From DATLNF01 sp046590575 (GTDB lineage: Bacteria; Actinomycetota; Actinomycetes; BP-191), in contig JBKJUS010000132.1 of NCBI GenBank assembly GCA_046590575.1, positions 1 to 5,798 on the forward strand: 5,798 bases of DNA. Reading direction: 5' to 3'. The notes under the pieces were generated by a model. It searched no databases, was not told the DNA's origin, and worked only from the letters and a program-made list of their open reading frames with translations. Made by a program: the position numbers and the translations under genes. Shown here piece by piece: positions 1 to 4,940 of the stretch (its first letter is position 1; each line of letters begins with the position of its first letter).

Positions 1-661
1 AGTCCGTGGGAGCAGTGTCGTCGCCTCGAGCGGCAACGGTGCGGTCGACGTCCGGTCGTCGTCGGCTGAGGACCTGAAGGCGAGCAGCTCCTCGGGCGAC
101 GTCCGGGTTACGGACGTGACCGCTCGGTCGTCCTTGACGGCGAGCAGTGGCAACGGCGACGTGGCCATGAACAAGGTTGTGGGCAAGACCCTCAAGGCAA
201 GCAGCTCCTCGGGTGCCGTGCAGGTGCTCGACGCGGCGATCGCGGTGGTCGTGACTGCGAGCAGCGGCAACGGCAACGTCCTTCTCGACCGGGTCACGAC
301 GAGACAGGTCGAAGCAGGCAGCTCCTCCGGTGACGTCCTGCTGAGCGGAGTGGTCGCGACGGGGATCACTGCCGGATCGGGCAACGGCGACGTCACGGTC
401 GGCGCGCGGAGTGCTCGGACCATTGCGGCGTCGAGCTCGTCCGGACACGTCACGGTCGTCGCGCAGCGCGCCCCAGACGAAGTGAAGGCCAGCAGCGGCA
501 ACGGCAACGTCAAGGTCGACGTACCGACCGGCCGGTACGCCATCCGTGCATCTAGCGGCAACGGACGGGTGACCATCGACCGGCTCACCGTCGACAGCTC
601 CGCTCCCCGGCAGATCACGGCGTCGTCGTCGAGCGGGAACGTCACCGTCGTCGGCCACTAG
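1..661 (+). CDS. DUF4097-like beta-strand repeat protein, C-terminal part (5' end outside window)
   Basis: The reading frame is open from the left edge (first whole codon at base 2) to TAG at 659-661, giving 219 residues; the GTG at 116 is internal to the repeats and is not the real start. The protein is almost wholly made of rungs about 20 residues long, each with a core such as ASSGNGDV or ASSSSGDV followed by a short hydrophobic strand. I count eleven cores. This is the pattern of DUF4097/DUF4098-type proteins, thought to fold as a stacked beta-helix or beta-solenoid; many are membrane-anchored or exported. Any signal peptide or membrane anchor would lie upstream of the window. The protein ends just after the last rung (SGNVTVVGH), so no C-terminal anchor follows. 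Function is unknown for the family. Codon use is typical high-GC coding. The downstream operon converges on it with a 67-bp gap in which I see no clear terminator. Family assignment is fairly sure; any role is not. Confidence 0.85.
   Translation, partial: VRGSSVVASSGNGAVDVRSSSAEDLKASSSSGDVRVTDVTARSSLTASSGNGDVAMNKVVGKTLKASSSSGAVQVLDAAIAVVVTASSGNGNVLLDRVTTRQVEAGSSSGDVLLSGVVATGITAGSGNGDVTVGARSARTIAASSSSGHVTVVAQRAPDEVKASSGNGNVKVDVPTGRYAIRASSGNGRVTIDRLTVDSSAPRQITASSSSGNVTVVGH
26..649 (+). repeat. Alternating GNG / SSG coding repeats
   Basis: About eleven degenerate copies of a roughly 57-66 bp coding unit. In protein terms the cores run ASSGNGAV, ASSSSGDV, ASSGNGDV, ASSSSGAV, ASSGNGNV, GSSSGDV, GSGNGDV, ASSSSGHV, ASSGNGNV, ASSGNGRV, ASSSSGNV. 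The two core types alternate strictly for the first nine copies, then one SSG rung is missing between copies nine and ten. The DNA copies differ at many positions, so this is an old, selected protein repeat and not a recent tandem expansion. Confidence 0.85.
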
Positions 662-728
662 AGCCCCGGTTCCGCACGAGCCGCTCGCGGGTCCGCGCGT
701 CGGAGCTCATGCGATCAGATGTTGTCTC

Positions 729-1358
729 TCACTGGGCGTTTGCTTCCGCGGTGCGGCGGATGGCGAGGGGGCCGTCGGTCGGGGTGTCGGTGAGGGCGCT
801 CGTGAAGCGGGCGGTGCGGTCGCCGTTCCGGCTGCGGGTCTGGCAGGCGGCGGGCCCTTCGGACGGCGCTGCGCAGGCGACCACTTCCCCACTGCCGTCG
901 GCGTCGATCTCCAGCTCGAGCATGACGAGCGGGTCGCTGACGCCGTCGACCTGATCGAGGACGCGGTCTAACTCCGGCGCGGTCCAGCCGACTTGCTGTT
1001 CGCGCTGGAGCCGCGCGTCGTCGAAGGTGCTTTGCAACGAGGCGCGCCCGGCCAGGACCGGCAGGGCGGTGCTGCCGCCGCGGACCGAGCCGTTCGGGTC
1101 GAGCCAGGTGAGGTGCGCGACGAACTGCCAGGCGCCGTCGCGACCGGAGCCGTAGAAGCTGTTGACTCGCACGTCGCGGGCGTCGGGGCCGGCGACGCGG
1201 CGCAGGTACGCGGCGAGGCTGTAGGGGCTCAGCGCGGCCGGCTCTCGAGCCGGCGGCGCCGGGTTGATCGCGAGGAGGAACGCGCCGGTAGTGACCGAGA
1301 CCGCCCAGCAGCCGGCGACGGCCCGCGGCGGCCGGGACGGCCGCGGCGGGCCGGTCAT
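729..1358 (-). CDS. Unrecognised single-pass membrane protein, third gene of two-component operon
   Basis: The product has 209 residues. A proline/arginine-rich cytoplasmic N-terminus (1-12) is followed by one hydrophobic segment (about 13-31, AVAGCWAVSVTTGAFLLAI) and then a soluble region of about 178 residues. The positive residues before the segment predict that this region lies outside the membrane. It contains an acidic, strand-rich part (DPLVMLELEIDADG, about 142-155) and two cysteines, C162 and C172, which could form a disulfide if exported. The ATG at 1358 overlaps the kinase stop in an ATGA, and I see no good ribosome binding site, so translation is probably coupled to the kinase. 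I do not recognise the family. The position suggests an accessory or sensing partner of the kinase, which itself has no extracellular domain; this is inference from context only. A VAGC lipobox-like string at 14-17 is not used, because the hydrophobic part lies after the Cys. Confidence 0.75.
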   Translation of the reverse strand: MTGPPRPSRPPRAVAGCWAVSVTTGAFLLAINPAPPAREPAALSPYSLAAYLRRVAGPDARDVRVNSFYGSGRDGAWQFVAHLTWLDPNGSVRGGSTALPVLAGRASLQSTFDDARLQREQQVGWTAPELDRVLDQVDGVSDPLVMLELEIDADGSGEVVACAAPSEGPAACQTRSRNGDRTARFTSALTDTPTDGPLAIRRTAEANAQ

Positions 1359-2353
1359 GGCAGGCGCGGAAGGGTGAACGACAGCGCGGCGCCGCCGCGC
1401 GGCGCCGCGCCCGCCCGCAACTGGCTGCCATGCGCAGCGAGGACCTCCGCGACGATGGCCAGGCCGAGCCCACTGCCTGAGGCATTGGCTTCGGTGCCGC
1501 GGACGAGCGGCTGGGACAGGTGGGCCAGCTCTTCGTCGTTCAGTCCGATTCCGCTGTCGGTGACGGTGAACGTGACGGAGTGCGGGTCGGCGTCGACGGC
1601 AACGCTGACCTCGCGCCGTTCGCCGAGGCCGTGGGTCAGCGCGTTGAGGATGAGGTTGCGTAACGCACGAACCAGGTTGGCGTCCGCGACATCGACGAGG
1701 ACACGCTCGTTGGGGACTTCGACGTTCAATGAGGCGTTGAGCTCGTCGGCCTTGTCGAGCAGGCCGGCGGCGGCCTCCTCGGCGAGAGCACCGGCGAGCT
1801 GAGGCGCACGACGGCCGCCTCCGGCGCGCAGCCGGCTCAGCGCGAGCAGGTCGCTGGCAGTGGTCTGCAGCCGAGTCAACTCCCGCTGACAGGTGCGTAC
1901 CGACTCCCGCGCGGTGTCCGAGATCGGCTCGTGCGCGATCAGATCGAGGTGACCGAACAGCACCGACATGGGTGTGTTGATGTCGTGGGCCATGCGCGCA
2001 CCCAGGTCGGCCAGGATCCGATCGCGCAGGCCGGTGACCGGGTCGCCGGGCAGAGCCACCGCGAGGGCGCCACCGGCCACACCGGTCATGACGAGGACGG
2101 TGCCGTCCGCGGTGCGGGTGCGGGCTACCCGGCCGCGGGCCGGCAGGCCGCGGGCCGGCATGCCGCTGCTGAGCTCAAAGTCCACGTCGCTGGCCGGGCC
2201 GGTGCGTTGCCGCACCGTGCCATCCGCGCCGAGCAGCGCCGCGGGTACCGGCATGGCCTGCCACACGTTCACCTGGCGACGGGACCACACCCACCACAGC
2301 AGCGGCACGCCGCCGGACGCGAGCCACAGCCAGAGAAGCACAGTCCGGGTCAT
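1355..2353 (-). CDS. Sensor histidine kinase (HisKA/HATPase_c)
   Basis: The product has 332 residues and is the membrane-bound kinase that would phosphorylate the response regulator encoded just upstream. Order of parts: one transmembrane segment (about 4-23, tryptophan/leucine-rich) followed by SRRQ; a short cytoplasmic linker (about 35-105) with a weak PAS-like start (ALLGADGTV); HisKA with the H-box MAHDINTPMSVLFGHLDLI, phospho-acceptor H123; then HATPase with the N-box around N233/N237 (RNLILNALTHG), G1 DSGIGL (266-271) and G2 GSGLGL (293-298). All catalytic motifs are intact. The H-box reads HDINTP instead of the usual HELRTP, but keeps the acidic residue and Thr of the phosphatase motif (D124, T127). 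At most a few residues lie outside the membrane, so signal input must come from within the membrane, the cytoplasm or a partner. The ATG overlaps the regulator stop by ATGA, giving translational coupling. Confidence 0.97.
   Translation of the reverse strand: MTRTVLLWLWLASGGVPLLWWVWSRRQVNVWQAMPVPAALLGADGTVRQRTGPASDVDFELSSGMPARGLPARGRVARTRTADGTVLVMTGVAGGALAVALPGDPVTGLRDRILADLGARMAHDINTPMSVLFGHLDLIAHEPISDTARESVRTCQRELTRLQTTASDLLALSRLRAGGGRRAPQLAGALAEEAAAGLLDKADELNASLNVEVPNERVLVDVADANLVRALRNLILNALTHGLGERREVSVAVDADPHSVTFTVTDSGIGLNDEELAHLSQPLVRGTEANASGSGLGLAIVAEVLAAHGSQLRAGAAPRGGAALSFTLPRLP
2131..2160 (-). repeat. Exact 15-bp tandem duplication inside the kinase gene
   Basis: Bases 2131-2145 and 2146-2160 are identical (GGCCGCGGGCCGGCA on the + strand). 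The duplication is in frame and gives the repeated pentapeptide in MPARGLPARGRVAR, residues about 65-78 of the kinase linker. The perfect identity suggests a recent slippage duplication that leaves the reading frame intact. Confidence 0.9.
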
Positions 2354-3036
2354 TCGCGCGGCTCGATCGTCACGAAGTAGCCGACGCCCTTACGGCTGTG
2401 CAGGTGGCGGGGCCGGTTGGGGTTGTCCTCCACCGCGGCGCGCAAGTTCGACATCCGCACGCTGACCGTGTGCGCGTCGCCGTCGAAGTCCGCCCCCCAC
2501 ACCTGGTCCAGCAGCTGAATCTTGCCGAACACCTGCCCGGGATGTTCCACCAGGAAAGCGAGAAGGTCGAACTCCCTCGGCGCCAAAGCCAGGGACTTGC
2601 CGCCACGTCGCGCCTCCCGGGCGCGCAGGTCGACCGTCACCGACCCGAGCTCGATCAGATTCCCGGCCGAGGTGACACCGGCCAGACGCAGCACCGCCCC
2701 GATGCGGGCCAGCAGAGTTTCAGGCTCCACCGGCTTGGTGACGTAGTCGTCGGCCCGCACCTCGAACCCGCGGAGCTCGTCCTCGCGGGAGTCCAGGCCG
2801 GTCAGCATGATCACCGGCAAGTAGCCGGGGAGACGGCGGATCTCCCGACACACCTCCAGACCGGACAAGTCCGGCAGGCCGACGTCGAGGAGCACCAAGT
2901 CCGGCCGGCGATCGCGAACCGCAGCGAGGGCTTCACCGCCGGACGCGACGTCGTCCACGGTGTAGCCGTGGCGTTCCAGCAGCGGGCGCAGGTAGGACCG
3001 CGTGCCTTCCTCGTCCTCGACGACAAGCACCCGCAT
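2350..3036 (-). CDS. OmpR/PhoB-family response regulator
   Basis: The product has 228 residues. The receiver domain (about 1-118) has the acidic pair E7/D8, phospho-acceptor D51 in VLLDVGLPDLSG, T79 and K101 in DDYVTKP. A winged-helix DNA-binding domain (about 126-225) follows, with the typical LAPREFDLLAFLVEHPGQV, a recognition helix near HTVSVRMSNLRAAVE and the closing RKGVGYFV. It is therefore a DNA-binding regulator activated by the kinase it overlaps. I chose the ATG at 3036 because GAGGGGG lies 8 nt upstream of it; the in-frame TTG at 3060 would put that site inside the coding region and adds eight residues that are not part of the receiver fold. Its stop overlaps the kinase start (ATGA). 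It is divergent from the gene at 3174, so the 137-bp spacer probably holds promoters for both sides and perhaps a site for self-regulation. Confidence 0.97.
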   Translation of the reverse strand: MRVLVVEDEEGTRSYLRPLLERHGYTVDDVASGGEALAAVRDRRPDLVLLDVGLPDLSGLEVCREIRRLPGYLPVIMLTGLDSREDELRGFEVRADDYVTKPVEPETLLARIGAVLRLAGVTSAGNLIELGSVTVDLRAREARRGGKSLALAPREFDLLAFLVEHPGQVFGKIQLLDQVWGADFDGDAHTVSVRMSNLRAAVEDNPNRPRHLHSRKGVGYFVTIEPRE

Positions 3037-3044
3037 CGAGTCCA

Positions 3045-3051
3045 CCCCCTC
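3045..3051 (-). promoter_or_regulatory. Ribosome binding site deciding the regulator start
   Basis: On the minus strand GAGGGGG is followed by TGGACTCG and then ATG. The 8-nt spacing is normal and places the regulator start at 3036 instead of the longer TTG start at 3060. Confidence 0.75.
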
Positions 3052-3058
3052 GCTGAAC

Positions 3059-3064
3059 AATGTA
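3059..3064 (-). promoter_or_regulatory. Candidate -10 element of the two-component operon
   Basis: TACATT on the minus strand fits TAnnnT. Transcription would start about 7 nt downstream, leaving a leader of roughly 16 nt that contains the ribosome binding site. No convincing -35 lies 16-18 bp upstream, so this is tentative. Confidence 0.35.
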
Positions 3065-3092
3065 GACAGATCGGCGGGGGCCGTGGGGCGTC

Positions 3093-3110
3093 GTTCAGTT
3101 GCCTGTGAAC
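3093..3110. promoter_or_regulatory. Candidate operator: GTTCA-N8-TGAAC inverted repeat
   Basis: The perfect 5-bp arms GTTCA (3093-3097) and TGAAC (3106-3110) lie in the divergent spacer, upstream of the candidate -10 of the two-component operon. The string TGAACAA occurs here (3106-3112) and again at 3054-3060, at the regulator leader. The paired sites could be a binding region for the regulator itself or for another protein. The arms are short, so chance remains possible. Confidence 0.3.
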
Positions 3111-3161
3111 AACCTGGGCACGCGGTAGCGGTGCGCGCCGCTCGTTGTCAGGCTTGCGACC

Positions 3162-3167
3162 TAGCCT
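3162..3167 (+). promoter_or_regulatory. Candidate -10 (TAGCCT) for a leaderless GTG start
   Basis: TAGCCT ends 7 nt before the GTG at 3174, the spacing expected when transcription begins at the start codon, and no Shine-Dalgarno is present. The hexamer also forms half of a CAGGCT-N8-AGCCTG dyad (3149-3154 and 3163-3168), so a repressor could cover it. TTGTCA at 3145 is only 11 bp upstream of the hexamer and is too close to be its -35. Confidence 0.45.
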
Positions 3168-3173
3168 GGGTGT

Positions 3174-3749
3174 GTGCCTACCTCGACGCGCACGGACCTC
3201 GACCGTCTCCACCTGTTCTCTGCCCGCGTCCAACGCCTCGTCGAACGGCGCGGCCTCCGTGAGGGCACGATCACCTCGCACTTCGGGATGAAGGCGACCA
3301 GCGATCGGACAGAGTTCTCGTTCGACATCGGCGACGAGGACGACCTGCTCAGCGCCATGACAGCCTTCCGAGTATTCACGGCGCCTGGTGAGGACACGCA
3401 CTTCCCGTCCGTCTGCAACCTGCTTGAGCAGGTGCTCACCGACCCCGAGCTGCGTGAGGCGAACCGGTCGAACCGCCAGCGCTGGAGGCAAGCGGAGCGC
3501 GGAGAGGTGCTCATCCAAGTCCCGGGGACGAACCTCGACCACCGGGCCTGCTACGACCTCTGGAGCAGCGCCGAGGTGTTCCATGCCGACTATGAGAAGG
3601 AGCGGTTCTATCGAGCGTTGCCGGCGTACGCCACGGGGATGGTCCGTACCAGAGCGTCCAGCTTCGTCATCAGGGGAACGCGGATCCTGCAGGTGCAGCG
3701 CAACGTCGTCAACGCACACCTGCGAAGCATCGGGCGGTCGTCGACCTAG
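3174..3749 (+). CDS. Unrecognised cytoplasmic protein, 191 residues
   Basis: I do not recognise this protein. It reads from GTG at 3174 to TAG at 3747-3749, immediately followed by TGA. It has no signal peptide or membrane segment and is mixed-charge and soluble. Visible parts: an N-terminal helix (about 8-28, DRLHLFSARVQRLVERRG); a strand-rich middle with FGMKATSDRTEFSFDIGDEDDLLSA split around residues 37-61; a probable helical stretch (79-112) ending in an arginine-rich part (ANRSNRQRWRQAERG); then strands (EVLIQVPG) and a C-terminal helix-rich tail. Third positions are strongly GC, so coding is convincing. The start is leaderless-type (TAGCCT 7 nt upstream, no ribosome binding site). It is divergent from the two-component operon and could be under its control, but nothing in the sequence proves this. 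Confidence 0.8.
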   Translation: MPTSTRTDLDRLHLFSARVQRLVERRGLREGTITSHFGMKATSDRTEFSFDIGDEDDLLSAMTAFRVFTAPGEDTHFPSVCNLLEQVLTDPELREANRSNRQRWRQAERGEVLIQVPGTNLDHRACYDLWSSAEVFHADYEKERFYRALPAYATGMVRTRASSFVIRGTRILQVQRNVVNAHLRSIGRSST

Positions 3750-3772
3750 TGATTGCGGGGCCGCCGTACCAG

Positions 3773-3805
3773 CGTGCTGACACCTCCCCCAATGCTGCCA
3801 GCACG
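3773..3805 (+). terminator. Weak candidate terminator after the 191-residue gene
   Basis: The 7-bp arms CGTGCTG (3773-3779) and CAGCACG (3799-3805) are perfect inverted repeats but enclose a 19-nt loop and have no T run behind them. The location 24 bp after the stop fits a terminator; the long loop argues against an efficient one. Confidence 0.25.
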
Positions 3806-3917
3806 ACCACGGACTGCCCTTACCAGATGCCCTGGACAAAGAACGTTCTGGGATCGCTGAGCACGGCACAGGGCCGGCTCGCTTTCAGAACGCGAAATAG
3901 CAAGCTCGCCCTTTGTC

Positions 3918-3959
3918 CTTGTCAGGTCTACTTTGACAAGTGTCAGGATGAGCCTGACA
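3918..3959. promoter_or_regulatory. Operator-like array of four TGTCA/TGACA half-sites before the ClpX-zinc-finger gene
   Basis: The half-sites TGTCA (3920), TGACA (3934), TGTCA (3941) and TGACA (3955) alternate in direction with start-to-start spacings of 14, 7 and 14 bp. They form two perfect longer inverted repeats, CTTGTCA-N9-TGACAAG (3918-3940) and TGTCAGG-N5-CCTGACA (3941-3959). Like-oriented sites are 21 bp apart, about two helical turns, so all could face one side of the DNA. Possible -10 elements lie within the array (TACTTT 3929-3934; CAGGAT 3944-3949), so a bound protein would block transcription of the gene starting at 3972. The binding protein is unknown; self-regulation by the downstream HTH protein is possible. 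Confidence 0.5.
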
Positions 3960-3971
3960 GCAAGGAGCCGC

Positions 3972-4340
3972 ATGGGTACGCGGACGGCGACCGACGACCC
4001 TCCCGCCGCTGCCTGCTCGTTCTGCGGCAAAGACAAGGAGATCGTCAAGAAGATCATCACCGGGCCAGGCGTGTACATCTGCGATGAGTGCGTAGTCCTG
4101 TGCGTCGAAATCATGGAAGAGGACAACAGCCGGCCCGCAAAGCTGTTACAGCCGGAGGGGCCGATTGACGACGCGCTAGACCGGATGGTGGCCTTGCATC
4201 GCTCGCGGGAGCAGGTTGACAAGGAAGTCGCGGCCGCGGTGCGTGCCCTGCGCAGTCGCGGCGTCACTTGGACGAAGTTGGGTGCCGCACTCGGGATATC
4301 CCGACAGTCGGCATGGGAGCGATTTTCCGGAGAGGAGTGA
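3972..4340 (+). CDS. ClpX-type C4 zinc-finger protein with C-terminal HTH
   Basis: The product has 122 residues. The N-terminal part (about 12-51) is a ClpX zinc-binding domain: CSFCGKDKEIVKKIITGPG, then VYICDECVVLCVEIMEED, with Cys15, Cys18, Cys37 and Cys40 (CX2C-X18-CX2C). In ClpX this domain dimerises and binds adaptors and substrates. The AAA+ ATPase part of ClpX is absent. After a linker come a helix (about 64-95, DALDRMVALHRSREQVDKEV) and a helix-turn-helix, RGVTWTKLGAALGISRQSA (96-114) then WERFSGEE. Such short zinc-finger/HTH proteins are common and uncharacterised in actinomycetes; this is a normal family form, not a broken clpX. A DNA-binding regulator or Clp-linked adaptor role is inference. 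The ATG at 3972 is chosen for AAGGAG 4 nt upstream; an in-frame TTG at 3933 lies inside the operator array and is unlikely. The gene is monocistronic and converges with the next genes. Confidence 0.93.
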   Translation: MGTRTATDDPPAAACSFCGKDKEIVKKIITGPGVYICDECVVLCVEIMEEDNSRPAKLLQPEGPIDDALDRMVALHRSREQVDKEVAAAVRALRSRGVTWTKLGAALGISRQSAWERFSGEE

Positions 4341-4417
4341 TGCGGGGAACCTCGTCGCTGGACATGTTCAGGGCGGGTAATGCCGGGCACCAGGGAGAAC
4401 GGCGCCGATCCAAAGTG

Positions 4418-4441
4418 CTCCGGAGACCCAATGCTCCGGGG
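4418..4441. terminator. Candidate terminator hairpin between convergent genes
   Basis: CTCCGGAG (4418-4425) and CTCCGGGG (4434-4441) form an 8-bp stem with one T-G wobble around the 8-nt loop ACCCAATG. It sits in the 142-bp gap between the convergent zinc-finger and HTH genes. There is no T run, which is common for high-GC actinomycete terminators. Read from the minus strand the wobble becomes an A-C mismatch, so it should work better for the + strand gene. Confidence 0.45.
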
Positions 4442-4482
4442 AAGAACCGATCTCGGGCCAGGAGATGGCGTGACGCCGTGCA

Positions 4483-4761
4483 TTACCTTTGCGGCGAGGT
4501 TGGAACCTTTGCAATGACCGCATTTATTTCGCTCTTAACTTTCTCGACGCTGACCCCGAGTTCCGCAGCGACGGTGTCGTACGTCCTCAAGGTGTCTCCA
4601 CCCCAGAGATGCCCGAGGCACAAGCGCCAGACTTCGAGGGTGAAGCCACCGGCCAGGTCGGCTTCGGCCCTAATTGCCTTGAAGAACGGAGCCGCCTCGG
4701 GCGAGGCTTCCCCCTCCAGCAACTCCTGCAGTTGCTGCTCGGACAGTTGCCTGGTAGTCAT
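4483..4761 (-). CDS. Small HTH protein (sigma-70 region 4-like C-terminus)
   Basis: The product has 92 residues. The N-terminal half is a glutamate/glutamine-rich helix (SEQQLQELLEGEASPEAAPFF) followed by a second helical part (AGGFTLEVWRLCLGHLWGG, about 38-55). The C-terminal part, TYDTVAAELGVSVEKVKSEI (60-79) and then NAVIAKV, reads as a helix-turn-helix like those of sigma region 4.2 or LuxR/GerE-type domains ('the regulator enters at an ELGVS turn'). It lacks the other sigma regions, so it is not a complete sigma factor. The start is well supported: GAGGGG lies 6 nt upstream of the ATG at 4761. It probably follows the 45-residue reading frame upstream in one transcript, with a 23-nt gap. 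DNA binding is likely but untested; a protein-binding role is an alternative. No family name is certain. Confidence 0.8.
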   Translation of the reverse strand: MTTRQLSEQQLQELLEGEASPEAAPFFKAIRAEADLAGGFTLEVWRLCLGHLWGGDTLRTYDTVAAELGVSVEKVKSEINAVIAKVPTSPQR

Positions 4762-4784
4762 CGCTATCCCCTCGCGGTCCTCTG

Positions 4785-4922
4785 CTATGCGCCGTAGGGG
4801 CGAACATTCCCGGGGAGATGTCCGGCGGACTCGTCGTGGCCCGTGTGCTCGCGAAGAGCTTGCTCTTCAACCTGATCCTCGAACGGGACCTTGGTGCTGT
4901 TGACAAGTTCATCGAGAGTCAT
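4785..4922 (-). CDS. Possible 45-residue small acidic protein
   Basis: The reading frame runs from ATG at 4922 to TAG at 4785-4787 on the minus strand. GGAG lies 6 nt upstream of the ATG, good spacing. The product starts MTLDELVNSTKVPFEDQVEE and ends NVRPYGA; it is acidic with no membrane segment or recognised domain. An alternative ATG at 4943 would add MDQAEYT but has no ribosome binding site. It ends 23 nt before the start of the HTH gene, whose ribosome binding site lies in that gap, so the two look like an operon. About two-thirds of third positions are G or C, lower than in the main genes, so coding is plausible but unproven. It could be a partner of the HTH protein or a leader peptide. 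Confidence 0.45.
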   Translation of the reverse strand: MTLDELVNSTKVPFEDQVEEQALREHTGHDESAGHLPGNVRPYGA

Positions 4923-4940
4923 CGTGTACTCCGCCTGGTC

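Larger units (their letters stand above)
3750..3971. other. 222-bp intergenic region without a convincing gene
   Basis: No frame here has a start, ribosome binding site and coding-like third positions. It holds a long-loop inverted repeat (3773-3805), a 10-bp palindrome AGAACGTTCT (3840-3849) and, next to the following gene, the TGTCA/TGACA half-site array (3918-3959). The AT content rises towards the array, as expected for a promoter region. Confidence 0.6.

Noticed and set aside
1296..1320. VAGC lipobox-like string near the N-terminus of the 209-residue protein
   Set aside because: A lipoprotein signal needs a hydrophobic stretch before the Cys; here the segment before it is Pro/Arg-rich and the hydrophobic part follows, so it is a plain membrane anchor.
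1386..1408. GCGGCGCCGC repeated twice inside the kinase gene
   Set aside because: It encodes the ordinary Ala/Gly-rich end of the ATPase domain (GAAPRGGAA); such GC palindromes are expected in this base composition.
715..1485. Minus-strand frame of 256 residues rich in Arg and Pro
   Set aside because: It overlaps the kinase end and the membrane protein in another frame; its composition (Arg/Pro/Ala runs) is that of a GC-rich shadow frame, and the 209-residue frame has the ATGA coupling and a membrane segment.
3840..3849. AGAACGTTCT palindrome as a LexA (SOS) box
   Set aside because: The actinobacterial SOS box has GAAC and GTTC separated by four bases; here they abut, and the site is more than 120 bp from the next start.
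2811..3869. Long minus-strand frame of 352 residues across the divergent spacer
   Set aside because: It covers the antisense of the 191-residue gene and the regulator in the wrong frame, with no recognisable domain.
3918..3940. CTTGTCA-N9-TGACAAG as an HspR HAIR element
   Set aside because: The HAIR repeat is CTTGAGT-N7-ACTCAAG; the arms and spacing differ, so only the general layout is alike.
3746..4483. Minus-strand frame of 245 residues
   Set aside because: It is antisense to the ClpX-type zinc-finger gene, which has clear domain homology and a ribosome binding site.
4340..4903. Plus-strand frame starting at the ATG in TGATG after the zinc-finger gene
   Set aside because: The overlap looks like coupling, but the frame is low in coding character, passes through the hairpin at 4418-4441 and lies antisense to the well-supported HTH gene.
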